Source: Alphaproteobacteria bacterium (GTDB taxonomy: Bacteria; Pseudomonadota; Alphaproteobacteria; CAAGCB01; CAG-977). Taken from it: a stretch of DNA of 52,005 nucleotides. The notes beneath the pieces were generated by a model that saw only the letters and a list, made by a program, of their open reading frames with translations, made no database searches and had not been told where the DNA came from. The stretch is from positions 1-52,005 of the forward strand of contig JAFVAT010000036.1 of NCBI GenBank assembly GCA_017480385.1, in the 5' to 3' direction. The position numbers were made by a program, and so were the translations under genes. Of this stretch, positions 1 through 9,917 are shown piece by piece. Numbering within the stretch: the stretch's first letter is position 1; the number at the start of each line of letters is the position of its first letter.

Positions 1-162
1 ATAGCTTTTCACCACTCGCTCCACGTTCGCGTCCGTCGATGCGTCGTTCACAATGATCAGCTCAAAATCCTTATACGTCTGCGATATAATCCCCTCTATA
101 CACTCCCGAAGATAAGCCTCCGATGTCTCGTATACGGGCAACAATACTGATACCTTAGGCAT
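1..162 (-). CDS. Family 2 glycosyltransferase, N-terminal part only
   Basis: Reading leftwards from the ATG at 162, the frame stays open to the window edge and gives 54 residues. It begins MPKVSVLLPVYE and continues through ISQTYKDFELIIVNDAST, which is the nucleotide-binding start of GT-A fold family 2 glycosyltransferases (strand, VLLPVYN-like motif, then the D-S/A-T loop). A GGGGG run lies just upstream of the start as a ribosome binding site. The acceptor sugar cannot be told from this piece. It is transcribed away from lpxB's terminator, so it belongs to another transcription unit, probably for surface polysaccharide. It uses GAG and TCG codons more freely than its neighbours, which may hint at a different origin, but the piece is short. 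Confidence 0.85.
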   Translation of the reverse strand, partial: MPKVSVLLPVYETSEAYLRECIEGIISQTYKDFELIIVNDASTDANVERVVKSY

Positions 163-455
163 CTGTGCCCCCTAAATACAAAGGACACGCGCTCCTCTCA
201 TCTGATAACAGATATTCTTTTTTCTTATCCTCTGAAAACAAAGCGAGAAGAAAACACATGAAAAACTGACCACTTCAACATATTAATTTAAAACAAAAAA
301 TGAAATCTAACATATATTAAATTTCATCATTCGGGAGATGATAATTCAATGTTTTAAAAATCACAAGCCCTTTTTATCATGCTAAAAATCATTATTACCT
401 CTCCCTTCTCCATAAAAAATAATATAAATCAATATGTTATTTAAATATCGTATAT
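163..455. other. AT-rich intergenic stretch without a gene
   Basis: I see no credible coding frame, tRNA or clear repeat in this stretch. It separates the partial glycosyltransferase from the lpxB terminator. The promoter of the glycosyltransferase must lie in its left half, but no hexamer pair stands out. Confidence 0.6.
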
Positions 456-485
456 AAAAAGCCCTGAAGCGTTTTACCTCAGGGC
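456..485 (-). terminator. Rho-independent terminator after lpxB
   Basis: On the minus strand a GCCCTGA / TCAGGGC stem with a roughly 11-base loop is followed directly by TTTTT. It lies about 27 bases beyond the lpxB stop and closes the long lipid A/BAM operon. Confidence 0.85.
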
Positions 486-511
486 CTGAAATTTCTTTGA
501 TTAAAATCAAA

Positions 512-1684
512 TTAAGCTTTTTCTATCACGTCAAAAACAACCTCTGCCGCTTTTTGACTGGGAGAAACGGGATCATCGGCACCCAATGATTTTAAAACAT
601 TAAACGCGTCAGAGACAACCGCCGTTCGATACGTTTCATCGTCCAGCAATTTTATGACCTCTGCCGTCAGATTATCGGTCGTGCAGTTTTCCAGCAGATA
701 TTCTTTGACTATTCCCCGATCGGCTAAGATATTAATCAGATTGACATATTTAATCTTGACCAGTTTTCTGGCCAGCCATGAGCTAAGCGGATTCATTTTA
801 TAGGCGATCGCATACGGCACTTTTGCCATTGCCAGTTCCAATGCGACCGTCCCTGAAGCCGCCAAAGCCGCATCACAGGCGGCAAAAGCATCATAACGAT
901 TTGCTTCTCCCGTTATGACATGCACCGGCAATGCCCAATCCGATACCGCTTCACGCACTGTTTTTTCAACTGTCATAACTGTTGGAATCACGATATGCAT
1001 ATCCGGATATTTTTTGGCCAGACACGCGACAACTTCTTTATAAACCGGCAACAGGTATTTCGTTTCTGATCGTCTGGAACCGGGCAATATGCACAACAGT
1101 TTCATTTGATCTGAAAGTCCTGCCGCCTTCCGAAACGTCGCTCTGTTTCCTTTGGCAGCACCGCCTTCGACAACGGGGTGACCAACAAAATCAACCTTTA
1201 AGCCATACGGTTCAAAGTATTTAGCTTCATACGGCAACAGCGCCATAAGCCTGTCAATATAACGACCGCAGGTCTTCGCACGTTTTTTCTTCCATGCCCA
1301 AACTTGCGGCGCAACGTAATGAATCTGAGGAATGCCTGTATTCAAAGACCTTAGCCCTTTATTGACGCGGGCGGAAAAGCTCCAACTGTCCACTGTGATT
1401 ACAACATCAGGCTTTTTAGCAACAATATCGTCAACCGTTTGGCGTATCCGCGCCATAATACGAGGAATAGAGGGAATGACCTCCGCCACGCCCATAACGG
1501 CCAATTCCGAGGAATCAAACAGGCTTTCAAAACCGTTTTCAATCATTGTTTCCCCGCCTACGCCGGCAAAACGAACTTTACCGCCCGTTTTTTCCCGCAG
1601 CGCCCGCATCAAACGAGACGCCAGCAAATCACCGGACGGTTCTCCGGCGATCAAATAAATTAAAGCTTCCCTATCCTGCGTCAT
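512..1684 (-). CDS. lpxB: Lipid-A-disaccharide synthase
   Basis: LpxB is a membrane-associated GT19 enzyme that joins UDP-2,3-diacylglucosamine to lipid X to make the lipid A disaccharide. The 390-residue protein has the family's usual length. It shows the N-terminal GEPSGDLLASRLMRAL motif, a GVGGETM loop, the QVWAWKKKR segment and GHPVVE. The ATG at 1684 is preferred to the GTG one codon upstream because a GGAG sits about ten bases before it. The start lies inside the end of lpxI, so the two are translationally coupled. It is the last gene of the operon before the terminator at 456-485. Confidence 0.96.
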   Translation of the reverse strand: MTQDREALIYLIAGEPSGDLLASRLMRALREKTGGKVRFAGVGGETMIENGFESLFDSSELAVMGVAEVIPSIPRIMARIRQTVDDIVAKKPDVVITVDSWSFSARVNKGLRSLNTGIPQIHYVAPQVWAWKKKRAKTCGRYIDRLMALLPYEAKYFEPYGLKVDFVGHPVVEGGAAKGNRATFRKAAGLSDQMKLLCILPGSRRSETKYLLPVYKEVVACLAKKYPDMHIVIPTVMTVEKTVREAVSDWALPVHVITGEANRYDAFAACDAALAASGTVALELAMAKVPYAIAYKMNPLSSWLARKLVKIKYVNLINILADRGIVKEYLLENCTTDNLTAEVIKLLDDETYRTAVVSDAFNVLKSLGADDPVSPSQKAAEVVFDVIEKA

Positions 1685-2498
1685 CACAGTTTACTCCGAC
1701 AACGAAAAGCCCCAATTCGTCAGCCTTCGTTATAATCCCCGCACGATCCGCCACTAATGTTTTCCCCGCTTGAACAGCAATGCCGCGCAATCCGGCTTCA
1801 TATGCATTAAGGACGGTCTGAACGCCGACTGTCGGCAGATCTGCGCGCTGTTCCTGCTGCGGTTTTTTGGTTTTGACCAAAACGCCCCCTGCCCCTTCGC
1901 GTTTTAAATCTTTGCACCGTTTAATCAAGGCATCGGTTCCCTCTACGGCCTCTACCCCTAAAACGATCCCTTGCTGAACAACAACGGACTGGCCAACGTC
2001 CAAAGCCCCCAATCCCAAAGCGATTTTCACCCCATGATTGATATCAGCCTGCGCCTGTTCGTCCGGCTGAACTTTTCCCCAAACGCCTTCTTCGGCCAGC
2101 AAATCTGTCATGATTTCGTGAAAGCCGATAATTTTAAACCCTTCGTCTTCAAACCCCTTGATGACTAATTTCAATAAATTATCGTCTCCGAACGCTTTAA
2201 AACCTATTTTAAACAAAAACTTAGCGGTCCATAAATCCGGTCTGAGCTGTAGCAAAGACGGACGCTTTACGCCGCCGATCATCACGATTTGACGCACACC
2301 GTTTTTCTTAAAATAAGAAATGGCTTTTCCGGCTTCTCCAAGCCGGACCCAAAGGAAATCCTCGCCTTCCGCCGTTTGGGGCAGTGCATGCCCTTTTAAA
2401 CAAACTAAAGCGTATGGCCGTCCCTCTTGCCGACAGCGGCTGATCAATTGTTTTGGAAGAGAACCTCCCCCGGCAATAATCCCTAATTTTTCAGGCAT
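1671..2498 (-). CDS. lpxI: UDP-2,3-diacylglucosamine pyrophosphatase LpxI
   Basis: LpxI hydrolyses UDP-2,3-diacylglucosamine to lipid X and UMP. It replaces the unrelated LpxH in most alphaproteobacteria. The 275-residue protein starts MPEKLGIIAGGGSLP, the family's N-terminal nucleotide-fold signature. It continues with a GGVKRPSL segment and a C-terminal half containing GVEAVEGTDALI and the KTKKPQQEQRADLPTVG stretch of the LpxI catalytic domain. It lies directly after lpxA, with a one-base gap, and overlaps the start of lpxB. This gives the usual lpxA-lpxI-lpxB order, in which product passes from one enzyme to the next. Confidence 0.95.
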   Translation of the reverse strand: MPEKLGIIAGGGSLPKQLISRCRQEGRPYALVCLKGHALPQTAEGEDFLWVRLGEAGKAISYFKKNGVRQIVMIGGVKRPSLLQLRPDLWTAKFLFKIGFKAFGDDNLLKLVIKGFEDEGFKIIGFHEIMTDLLAEEGVWGKVQPDEQAQADINHGVKIALGLGALDVGQSVVVQQGIVLGVEAVEGTDALIKRCKDLKREGAGGVLVKTKKPQQEQRADLPTVGVQTVLNAYEAGLRGIAVQAGKTLVADRAGIITKADELGLFVVGVNCDDAG

Positions 2499-2499
2499 A

Positions 2500-3300
2500 T
2501 TATTCCGCTATTGACGCTTTTGTCGCCGGCTGCATAAAGCCGCGTTTGTAATCCGTTCGCATAAATTCAACAATATCCTGTACCGGTTCACAGTCGGGAT
2601 ATGTTTCCGCCACGCTTTTAATTCGATCGGCCAGCGTGCCTTCCCCTTTAAATATCTCGGAAACGGCTAAACGCAAGTTGGTGATCGTTTCAAGCGAGAA
2701 TCCGCGGCGTTTCAGTCCGATGATATTCACGCCTTCCAATCCGGTTTGGGAAATCAATGAATACGGTATGACATCGCGCGTCACCGGACACATACCGCCG
2801 ACCATTGCATGCGCTCCAATCCGCGTGAACTGATGCACCGCCGATAGCCCGCCGATAATCGCATTATCCCCAACCTTAACATGCCCTGCCAATGTTGCAT
2901 TATTTGACATGATAATATTATTGCCTATGACACAATCGTGCGCGATATGGATCCCGATCATAAACAATCCGTTATCTCCGACAACCGTCACGCCCTTATC
3001 GTCCGGCGTGCCGGGCTGCATCGTTGCATACTCGCGGATTGAGTTATTTTTGCCGATGATCAGTTTACCTTTCTTTTCCTTATCCTTCAGATCCTGATTC
3101 TTGCCGCCGATCGCCGCAAACGGGCTGATTTCCGTATTTTCACCAATGACCGTATCGCCGCCGACCCAGACATGAGAAATCAGCCTGACGCCGTCTTTCA
3201 GCTCGACCTGAGAACCAACGAAACAATACGGCCCTATTTCAACACCTTTGCCTATTTTCGCACCGTCTTCAATAATGGCGGTAGAATGTATTTCTGTCAT
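2500..3300 (-). CDS. lpxA: UDP-N-acetylglucosamine acyltransferase
   Basis: LpxA transfers a 3-hydroxyacyl chain from acyl carrier protein to the 3-OH of UDP-GlcNAc, the first step of lipid A synthesis. The 266 residues match the family length. The N-terminal two thirds are left-handed beta-helix hexapeptide repeats (for example IGKGVEIGPYCFVG). The GIHIAHDCVIGN segment carries the catalytic histidine. The QTGLEGVNIIGLKRRGFS segment is typical of LpxA, and a helical C-terminal domain follows. It is six bases after fabZ, in the order lpxD-fabZ-lpxA. Confidence 0.97.
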   Translation of the reverse strand: MTEIHSTAIIEDGAKIGKGVEIGPYCFVGSQVELKDGVRLISHVWVGGDTVIGENTEISPFAAIGGKNQDLKDKEKKGKLIIGKNNSIREYATMQPGTPDDKGVTVVGDNGLFMIGIHIAHDCVIGNNIIMSNNATLAGHVKVGDNAIIGGLSAVHQFTRIGAHAMVGGMCPVTRDVIPYSLISQTGLEGVNIIGLKRRGFSLETITNLRLAVSEIFKGEGTLADRIKSVAETYPDCEPVQDIVEFMRTDYKRGFMQPATKASIAE

Positions 3301-3306
3301 AATCTT

Positions 3307-3756
3307 TTACTTCTTTTCATAAATCATTGCCGTCAGAATCCCCTCGGCATGCAGAACGTCTCCCACGAAAGCTTCCCCGCGGAAACGATAAACATTGCGA
3401 CGTGACTGTTCCAAGGTCAAATGCATTTTCAACTGATCGCCGGGCAGAACAGGTTTGCGGAATTTGACGCCGTCCATACTCATAAAGAAGACATCTTTTC
3501 TGGCATCGCCTTCGCTCATCACAAGAACAGCCGCCGTCTGCGCCATAGCTTCCGTAATCAGAACCCCCGGCATAATCGGATTTTCAGGAAAATGGCCGGT
3601 AAACTGAGGTTCGTTCATCGTTACATTCTTAATACCGATACAGCGGTACCCTTCCTCTACGATCAAAACCTTATCCACCAATAAAAAAGGATATCGATGA
3701 GGGAGCCGCTTCAGAATATCTTTGATCCCCAATTCTTGAATAATCTTTTCTTCCAT
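3307..3756 (-). CDS. fabZ: 3-hydroxyacyl-[acyl-carrier-protein] dehydratase
   Basis: FabZ is a hotdog-fold enzyme that dehydrates 3-hydroxyacyl-ACP in fatty acid elongation and so competes with LpxA and LpxD for the same substrate. The 149-residue protein contains LKRLPHRYPFLLVDKV, and then GHFPENPIMPGVLITEAMAQ, which includes the catalytic His and Glu of the family. It sits between lpxD and lpxA, the conserved arrangement that links fatty acid supply to lipid A synthesis. The stop of lpxD's neighbour is only about 12 bases away, so co-transcription is very likely. Confidence 0.97.
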   Translation of the reverse strand: MEEKIIQELGIKDILKRLPHRYPFLLVDKVLIVEEGYRCIGIKNVTMNEPQFTGHFPENPIMPGVLITEAMAQTAAVLVMSEGDARKDVFFMSMDGVKFRKPVLPGDQLKMHLTLEQSRRNVYRFRGEAFVGDVLHAEGILTAMIYEKK

Positions 3757-3768
3757 TTTTTGAAATCC

Positions 3769-4785
3769 TTACCGTTTAATAAGTTTCTTCAAAGTAGCAG
3801 CCTGACGCATAAATTCCTTAATCGGAACAGCCGGCGTTCCCATCAAGCTTTCCATCGGTTCGACATCGCGTATAATTCCCGATTGTCCAGCAATCTGCGC
3901 TCCGCTGCCGATTTTCAAATGACCGGCAACACCAGCCTGTCCGGCCAGAACAACAAAATCGCCCAATATCGTGCTACCCGCAATACCGACCTGAGAAACG
4001 ACAACACAGCATTTGCCTGTTTGAACGTTATGCCCGAACTGTACCAGATTATCGATGCGCGTACCATCACCGATCACCGTATCGCCTAATGCCCCGCGGT
4101 CAATTGTCGTGTTAGCGCCGATTTCCACATCATTGCCGATAACGACCCGCCCTAACTGAGGAATCTTTGTGTGTCCTTTCGGACTCATAAAGAAGCCAAA
4201 ACCATCCTGTCCGATTCTGGCGCCGGGATAGATATAGACCTGATTGCCAGCCAATGTATACAGAACGGAAGCGTTTTCCCCAACGATGCAGTCATCGCCC
4301 ATAACAACGTTGTCTCCGATCACGGCATTCGGACGAATATGACAGTTTTTGCCCAATGTTACATTTTCACCGATCACAGCGCCCGCATCGATACGGGATC
4401 CTTCACTGATCACAGCGGTTGAAGCGACAATCGCTTTCGGATGTACAACTGTTTTTTCCGTTTTTTCCAAAGGATAAAAAGCAGATGCAATTAATCCATA
4501 TGACCGGTAAGGTTCCTTCGAAAGCAAAACCGCCGTATTTTCCGGCACGGAAGCCGCAAAATCAGGGTGAACGATACATGCTCCGGCAGACGTTTTTTCA
4601 ACATCGCCGACATACTTTTTGCTTAACAGGAAACTGATGTCCGTTTGTCCCGCATCATGCAGCGAATTTACATTATCTATTTGTTTGTCGGCATCTTCCG
4701 GTTTTAAAAGTTCACACCCGCCTATTTCAGCCAATTGCTTAAGCGTAAAGGGTCCTGCCTTTTTAAAAAAACGATGATCTGGCAT
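3769..4785 (-). CDS. lpxD: UDP-3-O-(3-hydroxyacyl)glucosamine N-acyltransferase
   Basis: LpxD adds the second hydroxyacyl chain (N-linked) to the glucosamine nucleotide in lipid A synthesis. The protein has 338 residues. An N-terminal non-repeat substrate-binding domain (about residues 1-105) is followed by a long run of hexapeptide left-handed helix repeats. The segments [12 protein letters not shown] and [16 protein letters not shown] hold the conserved histidines of the acyltransferase core. The C-terminus is a short helix ending LKKLIKR. It lies 13 bases after skp and 12 bases before fabZ in the operon. Confidence 0.96.
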   Translation of the reverse strand: MPDHRFFKKAGPFTLKQLAEIGGCELLKPEDADKQIDNVNSLHDAGQTDISFLLSKKYVGDVEKTSAGACIVHPDFAASVPENTAVLLSKEPYRSYGLIASAFYPLEKTEKTVVHPKAIVASTAVISEGSRIDAGAVIGENVTLGKNCHIRPNAVIGDNVVMGDDCIVGENASVLYTLAGNQVYIYPGARIGQDGFGFFMSPKGHTKIPQLGRVVIGNDVEIGANTTIDRGALGDTVIGDGTRIDNLVQFGHNVQTGKCCVVVSQVGIAGSTILGDFVVLAGQAGVAGHLKIGSGAQIAGQSGIIRDVEPMESLMGTPAVPIKEFMRQAATLKKLIKR

Positions 4786-4798
4786 ACGGTTCTCCGAA

Positions 4799-5371
4799 TT
4801 ATTTAGATTTCTTTGTTTTTGTTGATGCCGTCTTTTTCAGTTCAACTTTTTTCAGTTCGACCTTAGGCATTTTCTTATTCACACGTTTAATGGCCTCTTC
4901 GGTAATATCCAGTCCGTTTTGGATATAAAAAGCATTTGCCGCATTCAGCACGGCATCAAATTCCTTTTCCTTTGCCAGTTCTGCAACGACGGGATTAATG
5001 GCCGTTTCTTTAACAGAAACAGCAGCTTCCAAAAAGTTTTTCTGCAGTTCCGCCGCAGCTTCCTGAGCATGCGTCTTCAATTCCCTTTCCGAAGTATCGA
5101 TTTCATCTAACCGCTTGCCTAATTCAGCTTTGGACAGTTTAGAACTTTCTTCTTCCAGCTTTTGCTTTTGCTCCAAGATGCCCTTAGCTTCCTTTTCAAT
5201 GTCAACTTTTAAAACGGCCAGCATTTTATCACGCTGCATCTGCAATCCCTGCAGAGCTGTTGATTTTTGAGCCAGTTCCGGATCATTGATAAAGCCGATT
5301 TTTTCCGCCATTGCCGTATCAGCAAAGAAAAGACTGACCAAGGCTATCGAAAGACCGATTTTCTTATTCAT
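4799..5371 (-). CDS. Skp/OmpH-family periplasmic chaperone
   Basis: This is a periplasmic chaperone of the OmpH/Skp family, which holds unfolded outer-membrane proteins on their way to BamA. A signal peptide ([22 protein letters not shown]) precedes [10 protein letters not shown], a KIGFVD-like strand typical of the family. A long Lys/Glu-rich coiled coil follows (about residues 45-110), then a short strand-helix region and a basic tail rich in lysine. The ATG at 5371 is preferred to one at 5386 because a GGGGAT lies before it and the shorter start gives a clean signal peptide. It directly follows bamA, the standard pairing. Confidence 0.92.
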   Translation of the reverse strand: MNKKIGLSIALVSLFFADTAMAEKIGFINDPELAQKSTALQGLQMQRDKMLAVLKVDIEKEAKGILEQKQKLEEESSKLSKAELGKRLDEIDTSERELKTHAQEAAAELQKNFLEAAVSVKETAINPVVAELAKEKEFDAVLNAANAFYIQNGLDITEEAIKRVNKKMPKVELKKVELKKTASTKTKKSK

Positions 5372-5373
5372 TT

Positions 5374-7650
5374 TTAAAATCCCCATCCAAAGTTCAAACG
5401 AAAATATTCTGTTTCATCAAAGCGTTCCTTCAAAATCGGACGCGCATAGTCAACATTGATCGGCCCCAGCGGTGATGACCACACAAAGCCGATACCAATA
5501 CTACCACGCAATTTTGAAGAATACCACATTTCAGATTCATTAAAATCGCTTGGTTTCCCAATTACGCCGAAATCTGAAAAGATTTTTCCGCGCATACCAA
5601 ACTCGCTGGGCAGTCCCAACGGAAACATTAACTGAAGTCCTGCCGTTGCCTGCCAATTGCCGCCCAAAGCGTCATTGCCGACTTTGGAACGGGCCGTCAC
5701 GCCGCCGTCTTCAAACCCGCGCAAAGTTGATCCGCCCAAGAAATAACGGTTGTTCAGGCGGACTTTTTGCCCGATCCCGACGATATAGCCCGCTGAAGAA
5801 GACAGCCCCAACACCCATTTATCCGACAAAGGAATATAGTACCCCGTGCTGACGTCCGTGCGCAGGTAACGTGTATCGCCGCCAAAACCAGCCAAATCAT
5901 TTGAAAATGAAACATAATATCCTTCCGACGGATTATAGCGGTTGTCCAAATAATCCCAGAACAAGGTCTGGCTGACCATTGAAGTAATCGTTTTGCCTTC
6001 CTGTTCCTTAACATAAATGGAGGCCCCTTCGCTGATATCAAAGATTCTGTCCTGGCGAAGCGTATATTTTACGGTGTGGGAAAGTTCTTCGGTGTATTTC
6101 CAGCTTAAAGAAACTGAAGCGCCGACCATTTCGGAATCGTACGAGCTTCGGCTGGAATAATTGCGCGTCAAATAGAAAATATCAAACCCTAAGGACAGCT
6201 CCCGATCCAAGAACCACGGTTCAACAAAACTGATATCAAACAGCGTCTTCTTTTCTGCAACAGAGGCGGAAGCTCCTATTCTGCGTCCCGTTCCCAAGAA
6301 ATTGTTTTCCTGCAGTGACACTTCCGCCAGAGGGCCGTCATAAGAGGACCAACCAATGCCTAATTTTAAAGAACCTGTTGATTTTTCAGAAACTTCTGTT
6401 TTTAAAATCGCACGGTCCACAGCATCTTCCGCCTGTTCAATATCCATCATCACGCGGTCAAAATAATTCAAATTTTCAATTCTCTGCTTTGACCGCCTAA
6501 TCTTCGTCGGACTGTATGCATCGCCCTCCGCGAAACGAAACTCACGGCGAATGACGCGATCCTGTGTACGACCGTTGCCCATAATTTGAATTTCATCAAT
6601 GAACAGATGCTGCCCTTCCTTGATCAGGAATGTCACATCGACAATATTTTCTCCTTCCCGCCTTTTTAATTCAGAGGAAACGTCCACAAACGGAAACCCT
6701 TTAGCACCGACCGCGTTAATCAGCGCCAGTTCGCTGTTTTCGACTTTGATGTTATTGTACCACGTGCCGGGCTTTACGGTGACAGCGTCCGCTACCGTTT
6801 CTGCGTCCAACCCCTTTAATTCGGAAAGCACATTGATTTCGCCCACCTTATAGCGAGGTCCTTCTTCCAAAACCAATGTCAGATAGAAATCCTCACGGTT
6901 CGGCGACAATTCGGCGGAAGAGGATATGATGTTAAAGTCTAAGTACCCGTGGCGCAAATAAAATCTGCGCAGCAGCTCCTGATCATAAGCAAACCGGTCG
7001 GGATCATATGAGTCCATTGACGTAAACCACCTATACCAGCGGTTTTCCTTGGACAGCATTTCCTCTTCTAGTTCCGAAGCGCTGAAGGATTTATTGCCGA
7101 TAAAATCGATTTTGCGGATAAAAGTCGGGTTGCCTTCATTAATTTCAAACACCACGTCCAAACGGTTCTGCGAACGTTCGATAATTTTCGGTTCCACCCG
7201 TGCCGAATAACGTCCCATACGCTTATAAAGTTCCAAAATCCGCTGAGTGTCCCGTCGGACTTTAGACCGCGTAAAGACGGATCGTGTGCGCAAAGTCAGC
7301 TCATCTTCCAGCTGCTGTGTTTTAATCTTTTTATTGCCTTCAAACACGATCCGGCTCACAATCGGGTTTTCCGCCAATTCGACCTTTAAAACGCCATTTT
7401 TTATTGAAAGCCGGACATCGGCGAACAATCCTGTCGAAAATAAAGACTTCAATCCCCGATCCAGCTGTTCTGCAGAGACATGATCGCCTTTGCGGATCAT
7501 CAAGTACGTTAAAACCGTTTCCGGTTCAATACGCATAATGCCGCTGATTTCGATTTCGGAAACAAGCTCGTCCTCCCCTTGAACCGCCGCAGCAAAGCTC
7601 AAAGGGAACATTAGCCCGATCAACACGGAAACAAACAGCTTTTTCAACAA
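5374..7650 (-). CDS. bamA: Outer membrane protein assembly factor BamA
   Basis: BamA is the Omp85-family core of the BAM complex that folds beta-barrels into the outer membrane. The 758-residue protein has a signal peptide (about residues 1-22), then five POTRA domains (to about 420), then a 16-stranded barrel. RYFLGGSTLRGFEDGG contains the RGF signature of the barrel's inward loop 6. The C-terminus LNFGWGF ends in phenylalanine, the usual outer-membrane beta-signal. It lies between rseP and skp, where it is found in most proteobacteria, and ends just before the skp start. Confidence 0.97.
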   Translation of the reverse strand: MLKKLFVSVLIGLMFPLSFAAAVQGEDELVSEIEISGIMRIEPETVLTYLMIRKGDHVSAEQLDRGLKSLFSTGLFADVRLSIKNGVLKVELAENPIVSRIVFEGNKKIKTQQLEDELTLRTRSVFTRSKVRRDTQRILELYKRMGRYSARVEPKIIERSQNRLDVVFEINEGNPTFIRKIDFIGNKSFSASELEEEMLSKENRWYRWFTSMDSYDPDRFAYDQELLRRFYLRHGYLDFNIISSSAELSPNREDFYLTLVLEEGPRYKVGEINVLSELKGLDAETVADAVTVKPGTWYNNIKVENSELALINAVGAKGFPFVDVSSELKRREGENIVDVTFLIKEGQHLFIDEIQIMGNGRTQDRVIRREFRFAEGDAYSPTKIRRSKQRIENLNYFDRVMMDIEQAEDAVDRAILKTEVSEKSTGSLKLGIGWSSYDGPLAEVSLQENNFLGTGRRIGASASVAEKKTLFDISFVEPWFLDRELSLGFDIFYLTRNYSSRSSYDSEMVGASVSLSWKYTEELSHTVKYTLRQDRIFDISEGASIYVKEQEGKTITSMVSQTLFWDYLDNRYNPSEGYYVSFSNDLAGFGGDTRYLRTDVSTGYYIPLSDKWVLGLSSSAGYIVGIGQKVRLNNRYFLGGSTLRGFEDGGVTARSKVGNDALGGNWQATAGLQLMFPLGLPSEFGMRGKIFSDFGVIGKPSDFNESEMWYSSKLRGSIGIGFVWSSPLGPINVDYARPILKERFDETEYFRLNFGWGF

Positions 7651-7655
7651 GTCAC

Positions 7656-8747
7656 CTAGCGAAACAGACGAACAAATATCCGGACAATATCATTCCATGA
7701 TGTCACGATCAACAGGCAAAGCAGCAAAGCTAAACCTATGTTGAGGGCCATATTCTGCGCCTTTTCATTGATCGGGCGCCGAATGACGGCTTCTATCGCA
7801 TAAAACAGCAAATGCCCACCGTCTAAAATGGGAATCGGCAACAGGTTGACCAATCCGATACCGATAGAAACCTGAATAATGAACAAAACAAAGCTGACAG
7901 CCCCTCCTCTGGCCGCATCGCCGGAAGCCTCCGCTATTCCTAAAGGCCCACGCATATCATCAGCTGAACGCTGCCGCATCACGATACGCTTTAAAATCAC
8001 CAGTGTATCAGAGGTTATTTTCCAAGCCTCTTTAACAGATTCAACAAAAGCCTCCGGGACGGAAACAGTTTTGAAATATTCCCGCGTCATAACGGCCTGA
8101 ACCCCCAAAATGGCGCCGCCCGTTTCAGATGTTAAATGAGCCGTCAAAGGCACCTTTTCCCCATTGCGCAAAACCATTATTTCCAACGTACTGTCCAACT
8201 GGACAAAGCGCTGCACGTCACTGAATTCATGAATAGGATTGCCGTTAATCATCACAAAACGGTCGTCTTTTTGAAGGCCGGCTATTTCCGCAGCTGATCC
8301 CTTGCTGACCTCCGAAATCACCGGAGGAACGACAATGATGCCGAAAATCGACAGGAATACCGTCAGCAACACAATGGCGAAGATATAATTCATAGCCGGT
8401 CCGGCAACCGAAATAAAAGCCTTTTTCAGCAAAGACTGATGCGGAAAAGAAACCTTCTTTTCTTCCTCTGTAAATTCCTTTGCCGTTTCGTCCGCCTTTG
8501 CACTGGAAGCGTCTGCGTCTCCGAACATTTTAACGTAGCCGCCCATCGGAATCTGACAAACTTTCCACGTCGTGCCTTTTTTGTCCTGGCGTGACCATAA
8601 AACGCGACCGAACCCCAAAGAAAACTCCTCTACCTTTACACCGCATAAACGCGCCGCCCAAAAATGCCCGAATTCGTGCACTATCACAACAAGAGAAAGG
8701 ACAACTAAAAAAGAAAGCGGATATAATATGGCGAAAAAAGCGGACAT
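7656..8747 (-). CDS. rseP: Site-2 zinc metalloprotease RseP
   Basis: RseP is an inner-membrane intramembrane protease that cuts signal peptides and anti-sigma factors. The zinc site HEFGH is at residues 24-28 in the first membrane segment. The second metal ligand motif is in NLLPIPILDGGH, near residue 315. One PDZ domain lies between (EIAGLQKDDRFVMINGNPI). Three to four membrane segments are predicted from hydrophobicity. The length, 363 residues, fits alphaproteobacterial RseP with a single PDZ domain. The start codon overlaps the dxr stop as TAATG, so the two are coupled. Confidence 0.95.
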   Translation of the reverse strand: MSAFFAILYPLSFLVVLSLVVIVHEFGHFWAARLCGVKVEEFSLGFGRVLWSRQDKKGTTWKVCQIPMGGYVKMFGDADASSAKADETAKEFTEEEKKVSFPHQSLLKKAFISVAGPAMNYIFAIVLLTVFLSIFGIIVVPPVISEVSKGSAAEIAGLQKDDRFVMINGNPIHEFSDVQRFVQLDSTLEIMVLRNGEKVPLTAHLTSETGGAILGVQAVMTREYFKTVSVPEAFVESVKEAWKITSDTLVILKRIVMRQRSADDMRGPLGIAEASGDAARGGAVSFVLFIIQVSIGIGLVNLLPIPILDGGHLLFYAIEAVIRRPINEKAQNMALNIGLALLLCLLIVTSWNDIVRIFVRLFR

Positions 8748-9913
8748 TAGTGTTTTATCCTTTCTGCTATATAACGGCGGGTCGTTTCCCGCGCTTGAAA
8801 ATCGACGGCGATCACATCTTCCATTGATGCGGTCGGTCTTAAATCAAAACTGCCGACAACCTTTTCAACAGTACGAACGATATCTAGAAAACCGATTTGC
8901 CGGTTCAAAAAAGCCCCGACAGCCACTTCATTGGCCGCATTCATTACCGCCGTTGCCGTCTGCCCCTGAGCCAAGCAGGCCTTTGCCAAACGCAAAGCCG
9001 GAAAACGTTTTTCATCAGGGTGAGAAAACGTTAAAGCGGCAATTTTTGTAAAATCCAGCCGGACGGTAGGAGACTTCATTCTTTCCGGCCATGCCAAAGC
9101 ATAGGCAATCGGTGTGCGCATATCCGGCATGCCCATATGCGCCAAAACGGATCCGTCCTGATATCCGACCGCACTGTGCACGATTGACTGCGGGTGCACC
9201 AACACTTCAATTTTATTCGCCGGAAAGCCGAATAAATGGCAGGCTTCAATAATTTCCAACCCCTTATTCATCATTGTGGCCGAATCAACGGAAATCTTTG
9301 CCCCCATGCTCCAATTCGGGTGAGCCACCGCTTGCTCCGGCGTTGCTTTTTCCATAAAAGCCAGATCTTTTTCGCGGAAGGGTCCGCCGGAAGCCGTCAG
9401 CAAAATCCTGTCCACAGAGCCGCGATGCTGTTCTTCCAATGTCTGAAAGATCGCGCTGTGTTCCGAATCTACCGGCACCAGCGTCGTTTTATGCTCCCGA
9501 ACAGCCGCCATAACAATTTCACCGGCGCAAACCAATGTTTCTTTGTTTGCCAAAGCCAACGTTCTGCCGCGTTTGATGACCTCCATCGTCGGAACCAATC
9601 CCGCCGCGCCGACAATGGAAGACATTGTCCAATCGGCCTCTTCCGCCGCCGCCGCGGCAACCGCGTTATCCCCGGCCTCGACACGAACGCTCGTGCCAGC
9701 CAGCAGCTCTTTTAATTCCGAATACTTTTCCTTATCCGCCGTTACGGCCAATTCCGCCCTTAACAAAACAGCCTGTTCCGCCAACAAACCTACATTCCGA
9801 TTGCCGGTCAGCGCTTTAACCCGATACTTTTCGGGATAACGCCGGATAATATCAACCGTGTTTTTGCCGATTGACCCCGTTGATCCCAGTATCGTAATAC
9901 TCTTTTCGGCCAT
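8747..9913 (-). CDS. dxr: 1-deoxy-D-xylulose-5-phosphate reductoisomerase
   Basis: Dxr is the NADPH-dependent enzyme that converts DXP to MEP in the non-mevalonate isoprenoid pathway, which supplies the undecaprenyl chain made by uppS nearby. The 388-residue protein shows the GSTGSIGKNT nucleotide-binding loop, VDSEHSAIFQ with metal ligands, LTASGGPFR, and PNWSMGAKISVDSATMMNKGLE. It starts five bases after the end of cdsA and shares a TAATG junction with rseP. Confidence 0.97.
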   Translation of the reverse strand: MAEKSITILGSTGSIGKNTVDIIRRYPEKYRVKALTGNRNVGLLAEQAVLLRAELAVTADKEKYSELKELLAGTSVRVEAGDNAVAAAAAEEADWTMSSIVGAAGLVPTMEVIKRGRTLALANKETLVCAGEIVMAAVREHKTTLVPVDSEHSAIFQTLEEQHRGSVDRILLTASGGPFREKDLAFMEKATPEQAVAHPNWSMGAKISVDSATMMNKGLEIIEACHLFGFPANKIEVLVHPQSIVHSAVGYQDGSVLAHMGMPDMRTPIAYALAWPERMKSPTVRLDFTKIAALTFSHPDEKRFPALRLAKACLAQGQTATAVMNAANEVAVGAFLNRQIGFLDIVRTVEKVVGSFDLRPTASMEDVIAVDFQARETTRRYIAERIKH

Positions 9914-9917
9914 ATCC